Below, in pieces: positions 43,279 to 51,717 of a DNA stretch of 64,000 nt. How positions within the stretch are numbered: position 1 is the stretch's first letter; each line of letters starts with the position of its first letter. Made by a program: the position numbers and the translations under genes. Location: positions 1-64,000 of the forward strand of contig CALFVF010000020.1 of the NCBI GenBank assembly GCA_937928735.1, read 5' to 3'. This DNA comes from an uncultured Verrucomicrobiales bacterium. GTDB lineage: Bacteria; Verrucomicrobiota; Verrucomicrobiia; Verrucomicrobiales; Akkermansiaceae. Below the pieces are notes generated by a model that was given only the letters and a program-made list of their open reading frames with translations, had not been told where the DNA came from and did not search any database.

Positions 43279-44372
43279 TGCCACCACGCCAAAAGAAGCG
43301 CCCTAGCTTCGAATTACATGGGCAAAAAGTAGAGGCAGGTTCACGAGGGAAGGTGAACCTGCCAGTGGGTGTCTTTACCAATAATACCCAAGTGGATCTC
43401 ACTGTAGTTGTTGTGCATGGTCGACTACCGGGTCCAACAATGCTTGTGACAGGCTGTATCCATGGTGATGAGATTAATGGGGCTGAGATCATACGTCGTC
43501 TCTTAAAGCTAAAGTCTATAAGCCGGCTCAAGGGTACATTACTGGCTGTGCCTATTGTCAATGTACCGGCTTTTTTGAACCGTTCTCGTTATCTGCCTGA
43601 TCGTCGTGATCTCAATCGACTCTTCCCTGGATCAGAAACAGGTTCGTTAGGTGGGAGGCTGGCCAAAGTGGTTTCTTGTCAACTACTGCCGCACGCGGAC
43701 ATCATTATCGACCTACACACAGGAGCCATTAACCGACCAAATCTCCCTCAAATTCGTGTCACATCAGGGGATGATCCTTCCACAGAGCTTGCCAAAGTCT
43801 TTAATGCGCCAGTCACTGTATTTGCGCCCATACGAGATAGCTCCTTTCGTTCTCTCTGTCACAAAGAAGGGAAAAAACTCATTCTCTTTGAGAGTGGGGA
43901 AGCCCTGCGCCTAGATGCTCATTCCATAAAATATGGGGTCCAAGGCATCACCTCAGTGATGCGCCACTGCGGTATGCTTGCTCAAAAAAGAACAAGTGTA
44001 GGGAAAAAGAAAACCGACACCATAGTCTGCACAAAAACTTACTGGGAGAGAGCCACCATTGGCGGACTCTTTACACCCCTCATTGCTCTCGGCAAAACAG
44101 TGGAGCAGGGTGAAACCATTGGCTTTGTCTCTGACCCCTTTGGAGGCACTGAGACTTCTATTACTGCGACTCGACAAGGGGTGATTATAGGACGCACTAA
44201 TGAAGGGTTAGCGGATGAAGGAGATGCGCTATTCCATATCGCTGTATTTCGTAATTTAGATCACGCACGCGATCAGATGGCACTTGGTAACCAAGCCTTA
44301 GAAGAGCCTGCAGAGATGGATGATCATCCTGTCCCTTATGATCCATTTACGGAAGAAGTGAATCCAGAATAG
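43278..44372 (+). CDS. Succinylglutamate desuccinylase/aspartoacylase family zinc hydrolase
   Basis: Zinc amidohydrolase of the M14-like AstE/ASPA family, 364 aa. Zinc ligands are in TGCIHGDEINGAEIIRR (His and Glu near residues 58-61) and IIIDLHTGAINRPNLPQIRV (His near 152). The Glu in FESGEALR is a likely catalytic/late residue. The start codon overlaps the rimK stop (TAATG). Homologues next to rimK are often called RimC-like; deglutamylation or N-acyl removal is inferred from context, not known. The N-terminal 30 residues are basic. Confidence 0.9.
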   Translation: MPPRQKKRPSFELHGQKVEAGSRGKVNLPVGVFTNNTQVDLTVVVVHGRLPGPTMLVTGCIHGDEINGAEIIRRLLKLKSISRLKGTLLAVPIVNVPAFLNRSRYLPDRRDLNRLFPGSETGSLGGRLAKVVSCQLLPHADIIIDLHTGAINRPNLPQIRVTSGDDPSTELAKVFNAPVTVFAPIRDSSFRSLCHKEGKKLILFESGEALRLDAHSIKYGVQGITSVMRHCGMLAQKRTSVGKKKTDTIVCTKTYWERATIGGLFTPLIALGKTVEQGETIGFVSDPFGGTETSITATRQGVIIGRTNEGLADEGDALFHIAVFRNLDHARDQMALGNQALEEPAEMDDHPVPYDPFTEEVNPE

Positions 44373-44384
44373 AAGAGAATCAAT

Positions 44385-44408
44385 CACTCAGGCTATCGAT
44401 CCTGAGTG
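44385..44408. terminator. Bidirectional terminator hairpin between the rim trio and pstB
   Basis: CACTCAGG (44385-44392), loop CTATCGAT, CCTGAGTG (44401-44408). Perfect 8-bp stem, between the stop at 44372 and the pstB stop at 44417. Neither flank has a strong T-run, so this is moderately supported. Confidence 0.5.
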
Positions 44409-44416
44409 TTAGATTG

Positions 44417-45214
44417 TTAGGTGTCTAACCTTATGCTCTCTGTAGTTCTTAAATACGCATCAATTTCGGCTACATTCTCACGCTGAGTCATGAGTTCACG
44501 GAGAGTCCCTTGTGCTAGCAGGGTGCCCATGCCATCGCGCAGGCCGATGAATCCTAGTCGGTCACAGACGCGTTGGGCTTGGTTGATATTGTGGGTCACA
44601 ATGACAATACTATGGGTTTGCTTGAGCTCAAGAATGAGCTGCTCGATGGCTTCTGTGGAATTAGGGTCGAGAGCACTGGTGGGCTCATCCATAAGGAGCA
44701 CCTCGCAGCCTGTGGCGAGAGTTCTTGCGAGGCAGAGGCGCTGCTGCTGGCCAACGGAGAGCTGCTGGGCGGGCTGGGAGAGTCTGTCTTTGACCTCATC
44801 CCAGAGTGCGGCCTGAGTCAGTGCTCTCTGAGCGATATCATGCCACTCACTCTTGGGAGCGAGGGCGAGGTGCTTTACCGCGAAGAGAACATTAGCGAGA
44901 ATACTCTTTGGGAAAATCACTGGCTGCTGGAAGAGCATGCCGATCTGGACACGCAGGGTATCCGCATCGATAGAACCTTGATAGATAGATTGGCCTTCAA
45001 ATTTGATATCACCACGAACAGAGAGCCCCGCTGAGAGATCAATGAGGCGATTGAGGCATTTAAGAAAGCTGCTTTTGCCCGCGCCAGAAGGCCCTATGAC
45101 ACCAAAGACCTCTTGCTTTTGGATCTCTAGATTCAGAGGAGCGAGTAGAGATTTTTTATCTCCTGTGGTTTGCAGGATCTCTAAGTCACGGATTTGAAAT
45201 AAAGGCTGAGACAT
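44417..45214 (-). CDS. pstB: Phosphate ABC transporter ATP-binding protein
   Basis: ATPase of the PstSCAB high-affinity phosphate importer. 265 aa. Walker A GPSGAGKSSFLKCLN (residues 36-50), Q-loop MLFQQPVIFPKSILANVLFA, signature LSVGQQQRLCLARTLA (near 148), Walker B VLLMDEPTSALDP and the H-loop IVIVTHNINQAQRV. Follows pstA by 8 bases on the minus strand. The Pst set lacks phoU and phoB here. Confidence 0.95.
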   Translation of the reverse strand: MSQPLFQIRDLEILQTTGDKKSLLAPLNLEIQKQEVFGVIGPSGAGKSSFLKCLNRLIDLSAGLSVRGDIKFEGQSIYQGSIDADTLRVQIGMLFQQPVIFPKSILANVLFAVKHLALAPKSEWHDIAQRALTQAALWDEVKDRLSQPAQQLSVGQQQRLCLARTLATGCEVLLMDEPTSALDPNSTEAIEQLILELKQTHSIVIVTHNINQAQRVCDRLGFIGLRDGMGTLLAQGTLRELMTQRENVAEIDAYLRTTESIRLDT

Positions 45215-45222
45215 CGTGGAAG

Positions 45223-46137
45223 TTATAGGTGATTGGCTTCTTCATGGATCCTTAGGCGCGCTGGTAGGGCGAGAAGGCTGAGTAAAAAGACTAGAAAAAT
45301 CAGCACTAGGGCAGAACCCCATAGCTTGGCCTTAGTAGCAGGATCATAGGAATCCTGTGCGAGAATGAAAATATGATAGGGCAGGCTAAGTACTGGACTC
45401 TCCTTCACCCCACTGGGAAGGGTGGCCCCTGAGAAAATAGTGGCTGTAAACATGATGGGAGCGGTCTCACCCGCAGCACGAGCGAGTCCTAACAGAAGGC
45501 CTGTGAATAAGCCGCCGATGCTCTGGGGTAGAATCACACTACGGATCGTCTGCGCGCGCGATAGTCCGAGACCTCGTGCTGCCTCAATGTACTTCTTAGG
45601 AACTGCCTGTATTCGCTCAATGAGCGTCACACACACTGTAGGTAGAATCATTAGACCCAGTAAGATACCGCCTGCCAGCCAGCTCTTCCCCCAGCCAAAC
45701 CACTGAACAAAAACTATCATCCCGACAATTCCGAAGACAATACTGGGAACACCATTGAGCAAGTAGAGTACTAAGGTGATGTTTCGCCTGTGTGCTTCTC
45801 GAGTCAGAAAGACAGATTGCACAAGGGCACAGCCCAGAGCGAGAGGTATGACGACGACAGCGGCGGTAAGTAAGAGGAGGAGTGTTCCCAATAACTGATA
45901 GAGAATGCCTCCCGAAGCTCCGACTTCTGCCATCACGCCTGTGAGGAAATCCACACTCAGAGCGCCCAAGCCTCTAATCACAATAAAACTGACAATACCT
46001 AGTAAAAGGCAGCAAGAAAGCAAAACACAAAACCCTGTGAATAAGCGCATGAGCTCGTGTATTAAGCGGCGCTTTCTGCGACTCTTGCTGTCGCTCTTAC
46101 TGGGATTCTTAGTATGACTTTTCTCTCTATTTGTCAT
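45223..46137 (-). CDS. pstA: Phosphate ABC transporter permease PstA
   Basis: Inner-membrane permease, 304 aa with six predicted helices after a basic Lys/Arg/Ser-rich head (residues 1-27). The EAA-type loop is EAARGLGLSRAQTIRSVILPQ near 184, and the segment GLARAAGETAPIMFTA is the PstA hallmark. Start overlaps the end of pstC by 11 bases, so it is translationally coupled. Long basic N-terminus is slightly unusual but not enough to doubt the start. Confidence 0.93.
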   Translation of the reverse strand: MTNREKSHTKNPSKSDSKSRRKRRLIHELMRLFTGFCVLLSCCLLLGIVSFIVIRGLGALSVDFLTGVMAEVGASGGILYQLLGTLLLLLTAAVVVIPLALGCALVQSVFLTREAHRRNITLVLYLLNGVPSIVFGIVGMIVFVQWFGWGKSWLAGGILLGLMILPTVCVTLIERIQAVPKKYIEAARGLGLSRAQTIRSVILPQSIGGLFTGLLLGLARAAGETAPIMFTATIFSGATLPSGVKESPVLSLPYHIFILAQDSYDPATKAKLWGSALVLIFLVFLLSLLALPARLRIHEEANHL

Positions 46138-47038
46138 AACTTGTGTGTTTGGAGTGTTCTCTAATCCATAGGCCTAACAGAGTGAGTCCGACCACTAAGA
46201 GCAGGAGTAGAAAGCTCAGGCCAACCATGGCAGACCAGTGGAGAGGCTGACCGTAGGCGATATTGATCTCTGCTCCTCCTAACTTACTACTCAGTGTCTG
46301 CCCTGATTCGACGAGAGGTCTTAGAGAAAATAGCTCACCCGGCCACTGATTATCCTGCCGACCTATGACTAGAAACACGGCGATGGTTTCTCCCATAGCG
46401 CGGCCTAGTGCCAGTAGTAGAGCAGCGATGAGTCCCGGTAGAGCCTGAGGGAGAGAGACCGAAAAAATAGTGTCTGTGGCATTAAGGCCTAGACCTCGTG
46501 CAGCAATTCGCTGCGCTCTGGCGACTCCACTGAGTGCATCATCTGCGAGGGTCATGACTGTGGGCAAAATCATCACACCGAGTAGAATACCAGCTGTCAA
46601 TAAGGTGTCTCCACTGAGAATCTCGAAGTCTTCAAAAAGCTGATAGATCCAGTTTCGTAAAATTAAAATACCTAACAAACCATACACCACAGAGGGAATG
46701 CCAGCGAGCATCTCAATCATTGTTTTGATCACCATTCTCCAGCGAGCAGGTAAGTACTCGACAGTGCAAATCGCTGCCCCGATACCGAGTGGGGCGGCTA
46801 TGAGAAGTGCCAGAACCGCTACTATCAAAGTGCCATAGATCATGGCGGCAGCACCAAAAGTCTCTGAGCGGTAAAACCATTCTTTCCCAGTGAGAATCTC
46901 CGTGCCCTCATGCTTCCAGACAAGAACACTATCCTTTAGCAGTAAGACAGCGCCCGCTAGGAGCACAAAGAGTGTGAGAGCAGCAAACAGCCAGCTCCAG
47001 AGCTCAATGTAGGAGCGAGGGCTGTAGCGGGTCTTCAT
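46127..47038 (-). CDS. pstC: Phosphate ABC transporter permease PstC
   Basis: Inner-membrane permease of the phosphate importer. 303 aa with six to seven helices. The EAA loop is AARGLGLNATDTIFSVSLPQ near 187 and the signature LGRAMGETIAVFLVIGR near 217 is clear; GIPSVVYGLLGILIL is also typical. A small extracytoplasmic insertion follows the helix near residue 45. It overlaps pstS by 4 bases and pstA by 11, one operon. Confidence 0.93.
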   Translation of the reverse strand: MKTRYSPRSYIELWSWLFAALTLFVLLAGAVLLLKDSVLVWKHEGTEILTGKEWFYRSETFGAAAMIYGTLIVAVLALLIAAPLGIGAAICTVEYLPARWRMVIKTMIEMLAGIPSVVYGLLGILILRNWIYQLFEDFEILSGDTLLTAGILLGVMILPTVMTLADDALSGVARAQRIAARGLGLNATDTIFSVSLPQALPGLIAALLLALGRAMGETIAVFLVIGRQDNQWPGELFSLRPLVESGQTLSSKLGGAEINIAYGQPLHWSAMVGLSFLLLLLVVGLTLLGLWIREHSKHTSYDK

Positions 47039-47922
47039 TTGGAGAGATCAGCCAGTGCTAGATAGCCATGCTTGCGCACGAGATTCTGCCCCTTATCACT
47101 AAACATAAATGAGACGAATTCTTTCACATCTCCCTGGGGCTCACCATCACTGAGCAGGTAGAGTGGCCTGCTCATAGGGTAGCGATAGCTGGCAATATTC
47201 TCGGCACTGGCACGAATGATCTCGCCTGCATCATTCTCAATGGAGAGAGGGAAGACTGTTTTGGAATCTGCCCATGAAGAAGAGAGCTGCGAGAGTGCTC
47301 CGCGAGTGGAGGCGACCTTATTGCGCGTTTCCTCATTCCCACCGACCTCAGGGAAACTCACCTGGGGCACGGCATCAATACTCCCGTAGAGCCACTTCGC
47401 AAAGACCTCCCAAGTGCCGCGCCCAGGTTCTTTATTAAAAAAAGCAATACGCTGGTCAGGCCCTCCGAGTTTCTGCCAGTTCTTAATACGGCCTTCATAG
47501 ATGGCCTGCATCTCGCGCTTAGTGATAGAGCGCACACCTGCCTGCCAGATGTCTTTGGAGACTATCAGGGCGACGGCGTCATCTCCAATATGGATCTGGT
47601 GGAAGTCACACTGGGGGAAGGCTTCACGGTCTTTTTGGGTGAGAGGCTTGGAGCTCATGCCGAGGTGGACTAGTCCCTCTCCCAGCATGGAGATACCACC
47701 AGAGCTACCACCCTGCGTATCCACGTGTATTGTCTTACCAGTCTGCTGGCGCATCACCTCGGCAGCCTCTGCGACAGCGAGATTTACCGTGGTGGAGCCA
47801 TTGATTTTTAGTACCTGACCTTGCTGAGAAGGAGCGTCTCCACAGGAGTGAAGCAAGAGCACCAAAAGGCTAGATAAGAACACATTTAGGAATATATTGA
47901 GAAACACAGTGGTTCGTTTCAT
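47035..47922 (-). CDS. pstS: Phosphate-binding lipoprotein PstS
   Basis: Periplasmic phosphate-binding protein, 295 aa, with a lipoprotein signal peptide: a hydrophobic stretch ending LVLLLHSC, the Cys being the lipidation site near residue 27. The phosphate-binding loop INGSTTV near 40-46 and DTQGGSSGGISMLGEG near 69 match the PstS family; FNKEPGRGTWEVF near 162 and PMSRPLYLLSDG near 248 are also family landmarks. First gene of pstSCAB. No clear Pho box is seen in the 269 bases upstream. Confidence 0.93.
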   Translation of the reverse strand: MKRTTVFLNIFLNVFLSSLLVLLLHSCGDAPSQQGQVLKINGSTTVNLAVAEAAEVMRQQTGKTIHVDTQGGSSGGISMLGEGLVHLGMSSKPLTQKDREAFPQCDFHQIHIGDDAVALIVSKDIWQAGVRSITKREMQAIYEGRIKNWQKLGGPDQRIAFFNKEPGRGTWEVFAKWLYGSIDAVPQVSFPEVGGNEETRNKVASTRGALSQLSSSWADSKTVFPLSIENDAGEIIRASAENIASYRYPMSRPLYLLSDGEPQGDVKEFVSFMFSDKGQNLVRKHGYLALADLSK

Positions 47923-48121
47923 AAATCTATGCGTGGATTTGAAAAACTAAGTTTAGGAAAACTATCGGAGGTGCCTTTAGGCATGAGAGGTAGCTTTGAG
48001 AGGAAAATTCCATAGATAGGGCCGTAGTGAGAGCTTTAGCGTATATGGAGATTTAGCCAAGCTGGAAGCGATGGAAAAGTGAAGTGATAGAGTAAATAAT
48101 TATCAAACCCTCTCTGAGAAC

Positions 48122-48162
48122 GATCAAGTCCTGAGGGTGAAATCTCAGTTTGTCGCTTGATC
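48122..48162. repeat. Nested inverted repeats upstream of a secreted thioredoxin-fold gene
   Basis: GATCAAG (48122-48128) pairs with CTTGATC (48156-48162). Inside them CTGAG (48131-48135) pairs with CTCAG (48144-48148). The structure sits 30 bases before the ATG at 48192, between divergent pstS and this gene. It could be a leader structure or an operator; there is no T-run. Confidence 0.4.
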
Positions 48163-48191
48163 TCCCATTAGGAAGGCTTAGCTTAGCGACT

Positions 48192-49253
48192 ATGAAGAAA
48201 ATGTTCGCTCTCTTTCTTTCTTTCTTAACCTTGCTCACACTATGGGTCGAGGCTGGAAGTTCTATTGTTGCGGATACGATTCAAGATGAATACCGAGCAG
48301 CCATGCTACGCTGGCAGCAGCAACTATCCATAGCGAGCTCCTCTCAGCAGCGACAAGCCATCATCCAGCTGCGCCCAAATGCCCTCGAATACTGTGATCG
48401 TCTCAAGGCACAAATTCGAGGGGAGTCTCAGCATGCTTGGACGCTTAAGCATCAAGCGTTTCTGCTAGAGAATGACAGCCGCATCACAGAGGACGATGAA
48501 GTCGCCCTGATTGAGTGGGCAAAGCGAAATCACATTGAGGCGAAGGACATTGGGCGCTTCTGCATGGCACTGGTTGTCGCTAGGCCTTCTCAAGGTATTG
48601 CCCACCATCAGAAAGTCCAACTCGCACAAAAGATCGGTGAAAATCACCCCGATAAAGCAGAGCAGGGACTAGGAGCACTGGCGCACTGTATTCTGCTGGG
48701 CTCACTTGGCGAGAATAAGAAAGTGCTCTCTGAGCGCCTAAGGCTTGTGAAAAGAGCCATCATGCAGGTCGGAAATATTGAGATCAATGGCGTGCCAGCC
48801 ATTCGCTATGCAGAGGCAGAAGTCTTTAAAATCACCAAGCTCACTCGAGGGCGCGTAGCACCCAATATCGAGGGCGTGGATGTCTCCAATGTCCCATTCC
48901 AGCTCTATGACTCCCGTGGGAAGACCACCATGCTGCTCTTCTGGAATAGCCAAGACCCTGAGAGTAAGGAGGTGCTCGATTTTGGTCGGAAAGTCACGGC
49001 CAAGCGCATTGCAGAGCCCTTTGTCTTGGTCGGCGTGAATAGTGATTCGCGTGAGAATCTCGGTCTTCTCAAGGTGGATAGAGAAGTCACATGGAGAAAC
49101 TTCAGTGATCCCGAGCAGCGCATTTTCCAGCAATATTATATCCCAAAGACCCCTTGGTGTATGATTCTTGATAAACAAGGCCGCGTCGCCTACACAGGAG
49201 CTCCGGGTGCCTTTGCGGACTTCGCTGTGGATGCTCTCTCCGAAGTCAAATGA
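48192..49253 (+). CDS. Secreted thioredoxin-like (TlpA/redoxin) protein without CxxC
   Basis: A 353-residue exported protein: signal peptide KKMFALFLSFLTLLTLWVEA, a helical region from 25 to 220, and a C-terminal TlpA-like domain (residues about 225-350: VAPNIEGVDVSNVPFQLYDS, TTMLLFWNSQDPESKEVLDF, FVLVGVNSDSRENL, IPKTPWCMILDKQGRVAYTG). The position of the CxxC is taken by NSQDPES, so it cannot do thiol-disulfide exchange. This combination occurs in other Verrucomicrobiota and Planctomycetes; the role is unknown. I use the ATG at 48192; the upstream GTG at 48150 would spoil the signal peptide. Confidence 0.8.
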   Translation: MKKMFALFLSFLTLLTLWVEAGSSIVADTIQDEYRAAMLRWQQQLSIASSSQQRQAIIQLRPNALEYCDRLKAQIRGESQHAWTLKHQAFLLENDSRITEDDEVALIEWAKRNHIEAKDIGRFCMALVVARPSQGIAHHQKVQLAQKIGENHPDKAEQGLGALAHCILLGSLGENKKVLSERLRLVKRAIMQVGNIEINGVPAIRYAEAEVFKITKLTRGRVAPNIEGVDVSNVPFQLYDSRGKTTMLLFWNSQDPESKEVLDFGRKVTAKRIAEPFVLVGVNSDSRENLGLLKVDREVTWRNFSDPEQRIFQQYYIPKTPWCMILDKQGRVAYTGAPGAFADFAVDALSEVK

Positions 49254-49397
49254 TCTGTCAGTAGTCCTTGGCTCATTTGTGCTCATAGGTGTTGGCCATT
49301 TGGTCGAGTTTTAGCCTTAATTTAGGCTAGTGTGGGGAACAGAGTAGGAAGTCACTGAGAAGGTGAATTTTCACTTCCTAATTTGGTAATCTAGGCT

Positions 49398-50426
49398 ATG
49401 CCTATGCACATGAACTGTCATGGGCCAAAAATGAAGATGGATCCGACACTCCATGTCGACAAGAAGCCTTCATGGATCAAGGTGCGTCTGCCGAATAATC
49501 CGATATTCTGGGACACCAAATCCATGGTGCAGGATCTCAACCTAGTGACAGTTTGTGAAGAAGCGCAGTGCCCAAATCGCTGGGAATGCTGGGGACAAGG
49601 AACAGCGACCTTCATGATCGCAGGGGACAAGTGCACACGCGCTTGTGGATTCTGTGCGGTGAAAACAGCTCGCCCAGATGCTCTAGAGGCTGACGAACCA
49701 GCTCGAGTTGCGGAAGCAACAAGACGCATGAGCCTAAAGCACGTCGTCATCACAGCAGTGGCCAGGGATGACCTCAAGGACGGCGGAGCCGAGCATTTTC
49801 AGAATGTGATTCGCGAGGTACGAACTCTTAATCCCGGTATTGTTATTGAGGTTCTTGTCCCAGATTTTAATGACAGAGACTGGGCACTAGAGATGGTGAT
49901 GGCTGCGAGACCACACATTTTTAATCACAATTTAGAAACTGTGGAGCGCCTCACCCCACTAGTGCGTAGCCGCGCGAAGTACTGGCGCTCTCTCGCCGTT
50001 CTTAAGAAAGCCCACGAGATGGTAGAGGGAAAAGTCGCAGTAAAAAGCGGCATCATGCTAGGTCTCGGTGAGCAGCGTGATGAGATTCTCAAATCCATGG
50101 ATGATCTGCTCGATCATAATGTCAGCGTACTCACTCTAGGTCAGTATCTGCGCCCATCCATTCGCCATTTACCAGTGGTAGACTACATTCACCCAGATAC
50201 CTTTGCGGAGTATAAGGAAATCGCTACAGAGAAAGGCTTCCAGCACGTGGCGTCAGGGCCACTGGTGCGATCTTCTTACCATGCCGCAGACTTCCGCCCA
50301 GAGCTAGATATCTACGATGAGATCGAAGCCGCCGTGGCAGGAACTACAGCTGTCGAGCTCACACCAGATCAGGTGAATTTACCCTCTGCTGACCCGAAGA
50401 AAGTGAAGATCTCTTTAGACCTGTAG
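49398..50426 (+). CDS. lipA: Lipoyl synthase
   Basis: Radical-SAM enzyme inserting two sulfurs into octanoylated E2 and GcvH proteins. 342 aa. Auxiliary cluster CEEAQCPNRWECW near residues 54-66, radical-SAM cluster CTRACGFCAV near 80-89, then HNLETVERLTPLVRS, SGIMLGLGE, YLRPSIRHLPV and the C-terminal SSYHA with the serine ligand. The first ten residues (MPMHMNCHGP) are unusually rich in Met, His and Cys. Two further in-frame ATGs at 49404 and 49410 are possible starts. No lipB adjacent. Confidence 0.96.
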   Translation: MPMHMNCHGPKMKMDPTLHVDKKPSWIKVRLPNNPIFWDTKSMVQDLNLVTVCEEAQCPNRWECWGQGTATFMIAGDKCTRACGFCAVKTARPDALEADEPARVAEATRRMSLKHVVITAVARDDLKDGGAEHFQNVIREVRTLNPGIVIEVLVPDFNDRDWALEMVMAARPHIFNHNLETVERLTPLVRSRAKYWRSLAVLKKAHEMVEGKVAVKSGIMLGLGEQRDEILKSMDDLLDHNVSVLTLGQYLRPSIRHLPVVDYIHPDTFAEYKEIATEKGFQHVASGPLVRSSYHAADFRPELDIYDEIEAAVAGTTAVELTPDQVNLPSADPKKVKISLDL

Positions 50427-50481
50427 AATGCTACGCTTTCGAAGAAAAAGGATGTCGTTTTTCGGTCAGATTAGTTGAAAG

Positions 50482-50964
50482 GTGAGAACGCCAGTGCTTG
50501 AAGATATAGTTTTTCTAAAGCGTATACGAGGTAAGTTTTCAGATACAAAATCTGCGCGATGGTCGGAGTATTTTTATATGTCATTATTTGGGGTTGTTAT
50601 GCCCACCTTGTTTGGCTTTATACTTTGGCATGATAGTGTACCGGTTGCGCCGCTGAGTTCTGACGAATTGGCCTTGGTGTTGTTAATTCCGGGATCTCTG
50701 TTTTTAGGGTGGGTTTTTTGGTATAATTCGAAAGGTGAATATGAGTTTACGGGATCACGAGTGATATATAGATGTCGGGGGAAACTTCGTCGCACGATAG
50801 AACTCGATAGTGTTTTGAAAGTTGATATACAGCCAGATAACCGAGGATACTCTAGGTTATTACTGAGGGGGAGTGGGAAACCTTTTTCGATATTACTTTA
50901 TCCTTCAATACAAGCTGAAATAGCAGCTATGAGTACTGAAAGAACCACTGAAAGTCGCTCGTGA
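50482..50964 (+). CDS. Hypothetical membrane protein with PH-like C-terminal region
   Basis: A 160-residue protein with two membrane helices at about residues 33-50 (MSLFGVVMPTLFGFILW) and 62-80 (DELALVLLIPGSLFLGWVFW). The C-terminal part (residues 85-150) is a set of beta strands (EYEFTGSRVIYRCRGKLR, ELDSVLKVDIQPDNRGYSRL, PFSILLYP) that resembles a bacterial PH-like (DUF304-type) domain. Start is a GTG at 50482 with GAAAGG immediately before it; a GTG at 50494 is also possible. The AT-richness of this gene is slightly higher than its neighbours. Single gene. Confidence 0.6.
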   Translation: MRTPVLEDIVFLKRIRGKFSDTKSARWSEYFYMSLFGVVMPTLFGFILWHDSVPVAPLSSDELALVLLIPGSLFLGWVFWYNSKGEYEFTGSRVIYRCRGKLRRTIELDSVLKVDIQPDNRGYSRLLLRGSGKPFSILLYPSIQAEIAAMSTERTTESRS

Positions 50965-51124
50965 TTCATTTACGTTCATGATGGTCACTTCGTTGCATAC
51001 ATCAGTTTAGTGAGGCATTACTAATTTTTATAGTACAACTACCAAAATTGTCACTGCTTCTCCTGGTGATCAATTGAAGTTTCACCGAATCCACAGTAAA
51101 CGCAGGACTCATAGAGATGCTAAC

Positions 51125-51655
51125 CTAATAGCGCTTCTCCACCCAATGTTGTCTGACTTCTTCACCAAATTCGACATCACTCTGGACTATCGTTTCCTCC
51201 TCAAAGAGAAACTTCCCATAAAAGATCTCACCCTTAATCACTTGGGGTAACCAGTGATGGTCATCTTCCCACATTTTATCGTAGGGGATGGCGTCTAAGT
51301 CTGTCCAGAGAGGGTTAGCCTCACGGGTGGCGGTGGGAGTGCCTTCGTATTCGCTGGCGATGAAGACATGGCAGTGAATATTGGGGATATGGGTCATATC
51401 AAAGAGGAGTTCGCCGACTTTTTGAGGGTTAGTTGGAGTGATATGGAGCTCTTCTTGGCATTCGCGAAGAATTGCCTCTAGAGGTGTTTCGCCGGGGTCA
51501 ATTTTCCCACCAGGGCCATTGATTTTACCTTCGCCGATGCCTGTGAGTTTCTCAATCAAGAGGATTTTACCATCTCGAATCACAAACATGAGAGTGGCTG
51601 GTATGTCTGCAACCCACTTTGGCCAGTCCACTGTACGTTCTGTGCTACTATTCAC
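51125..51655 (-). CDS. Nudix hydrolase, MTH1/MutT-like
   Basis: A 176-residue Nudix protein. The Nudix box is clear: GPGGKIDPGETPLEAILREC, followed by QEELHI (residues about 47-71). The region before (VIRDGKILLIEKLTGIGEGK) and after (EGTPTATREANPLWTDLDAI) resembles the MTH1-like oxidised-purine triphosphatases, so sanitation of the nucleotide pool is likely. The substrate cannot be fixed from sequence. It overlaps nothing; the alpha/beta hydrolase gene is 62 bases upstream on the same strand. Confidence 0.88.
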   Translation of the reverse strand: MNSSTERTVDWPKWVADIPATLMFVIRDGKILLIEKLTGIGEGKINGPGGKIDPGETPLEAILRECQEELHITPTNPQKVGELLFDMTHIPNIHCHVFIASEYEGTPTATREANPLWTDLDAIPYDKMWEDDHHWLPQVIKGEIFYGKFLFEEETIVQSDVEFGEEVRQHWVEKRY

Positions 51656-51717
51656 TGTGTCACCGTTAGGATTCTCACGCGCTCTGTCAAGCTTTGTCCG
51701 AGCGACTGTGCTTTCGC

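Noticed and set aside
44573-45034. 153-residue plus-strand frame inside pstB
   Set aside because: Opposite-frame shadow of pstB, which has all ATPase motifs.
48053-48238. 61-residue minus-strand frame in the pstS-redoxin gap
   Set aside because: Overlaps the signal peptide of the thioredoxin-fold gene and shows no motif.
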